DNA of 5,806 nucleotides from Planctomycetota bacterium (GTDB lineage Bacteria > Planctomycetota > Planctomycetia > Pirellulales > Thermoguttaceae), in assembly GCA_015661985.1 (NCBI GenBank), contig DQVB01000643.1, positions 1 through 5,806 of the forward strand, in the 5' to 3' direction. How positions within the stretch are numbered: the stretch's first letter is position 1; the number at the start of each line of letters is the position of its first letter. Position numbers and translations under genes: made by a program. Below the pieces are notes generated by a model, which saw only the letters and a program-made list of their open reading frames with translations, had not been told where the DNA came from and did no database searches. Of this stretch, positions 5,080 through 5,806 are shown piece by piece.

Positions 5080-5806
5080 TCACGGGCTTCCCTTCCCGGC
5101 CGGGGGAGGCGGCGCGGGGGCCCGCGCCGGCTTGACCGCGCGGCGGCGCTTCAGGGGAGCCAGCACGTGCTGCGCCATGTAGGCCGCTTCGGCCACCAGG
5201 TGGTCGATCCGGTTGCGGAACACGGCAAAGGCGGCCAACGACGGGATGGCCACGATGAGGCCTTCCACCGTGGTGACCAGGGCCAGGTAGATACCTTCGG
5301 CCAAGTCGGCGGCGCGGGCGGCGCCCTGGGTGTCGGCCACCTCGCGGAAAGCGAAGATCATGCCGATCACCGTGCCCAGCAGGCCCAACATGGGGGCGAT
5401 GTTTCCGATCACCGACAGGTATTCGATTTTGCGGAACAGCCGCGCCGATTGCTCGGCCATGGCGTCTTCCACAGCTTTTTCCACCGCCGTCCAACCGCCG
5501 TCCAGTTCAGCCAGGCCGGCGCCGAGCACGTGGGCCAGGAAGCTGGGCTCCATGCGGCACCGCTGGTCGGCCTGGGCCAGCTTGCCTTCGGCCAACAGCG
5601 CCCGAACGTCTTCAGCCAAGCCCTGGGGGATAAGCACGCCTTGGCGGATCGTCATGAGATGTTCCACCACCAGGGCCATCGCGGCGATGGACAGACCGAT
5701 GATGATCCAGCCGATCGGACCGCCTTGGGCCAGGATTTCCAGGACCGATTGGGGTGATTCGCTCGCTGCCGGCCGGCCCGTCTCGGCCCGCGCAGCCGCC
5801 GGCCCC
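5080..5806 (-). CDS. exbB: MotA/TolQ/ExbB proton-channel family protein (5' end beyond window)
   Basis: This is the inner-membrane channel subunit that partners ExbD to convert proton-motive force into mechanical work. The frame is open through the right edge, so the 241 visible residues lack the true N-terminus. An internal ATG at 5679 would cut into the first membrane segment and is rejected. Using visible numbering, an Ala/Pro-rich stretch (1-20) is followed by QGGPIGWIIIGLSIAAMALV (27-46, first membrane segment), a cytoplasmic loop, NIAPMLGLLGTVIGMIFAF (second, about 130-153) and a third at about 173-196 with LVTTVEGLIVAIPSL. T145 and T179 correspond to channel threonines of E. coli ExbB. 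By eye, the position matching E. coli Glu176 is Leu, while a Glu occurs at 181. The C-terminus is Pro/Ala/Lys-rich (KPARAPAPPPP). Two exbD genes follow directly. Confidence 0.95.
   Translation of the reverse strand, partial: GPAAARAETGRPAASESPQSVLEILAQGGPIGWIIIGLSIAAMALVVEHLMTIRQGVLIPQGLAEDVRALLAEGKLAQADQRCRMEPSFLAHVLGAGLAELDGGWTAVEKAVEDAMAEQSARLFRKIEYLSVIGNIAPMLGLLGTVIGMIFAFREVADTQGAARAADLAEGIYLALVTTVEGLIVAIPSLAAFAVFRNRIDHLVAEAAYMAQHVLAPLKRRRAVKPARAPAPPPPAGKGSP

Noticed and set aside
4792..5757. 321-residue open frame on the + strand
   Set aside because: It runs antisense to exbB and exbD, both of which have clear family motifs. Its composition (His/Gln/Gly-rich) is typical of shadows.

Overview
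The window looks like a chromosomal segment of a G+C-rich, Gram-negative-type bacterium, most plausibly a planctomycete or relative. This is inference. It rests on an ExbB-ExbD-ExbD triad, a UroD-family methyltransferase-like protein, an FtsH with a low-complexity tail, and an intergenic repeat whose wording (runs such as cgaaat/cgaaac ending in aatgtcccaaac) I remember from planctomycete intergenic DNA but cannot verify here.

Layout. Bases 1-540 hold no convincing gene. They carry an unusually dense series of perfect short hairpins that may be a structured RNA, possibly already under way at base 1. A -10-like hexamer, a 12-bp palindrome and a good ribosome binding site lead into ftsH (598-2616, + strand), a complete membrane-bound AAA+ zinc protease. 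Between ftsH and the convergent gene on the other strand (2617-2863) lies a region built of nested inverted repeats. The outer 19-bp pair overlaps the ftsH stop codon, and the whole resembles a small non-autonomous mobile element or a large bidirectional stem.

From the right edge down to 2864 everything is on the minus strand: a MotA/TolQ/ExbB proton-channel subunit (5' end outside the window), two different ExbD/TolR subunits, and a UroD-superfamily protein with a methyltransferase-like zinc site. The ExbB and two ExbD proteins should form one inner-membrane, proton-motive-force-driven complex. The UroD-like gene follows in the same direction after a 102-bp gap that contains a weak -10 hexamer, so it may be the last gene of the operon or have its own promoter. 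Nothing in its sequence ties it functionally to the transporter genes.

The two least explained elements are the hairpin array upstream of ftsH and the inverted-repeat element between the convergent genes. No tRNA, rRNA, CRISPR array or transposase gene was seen.
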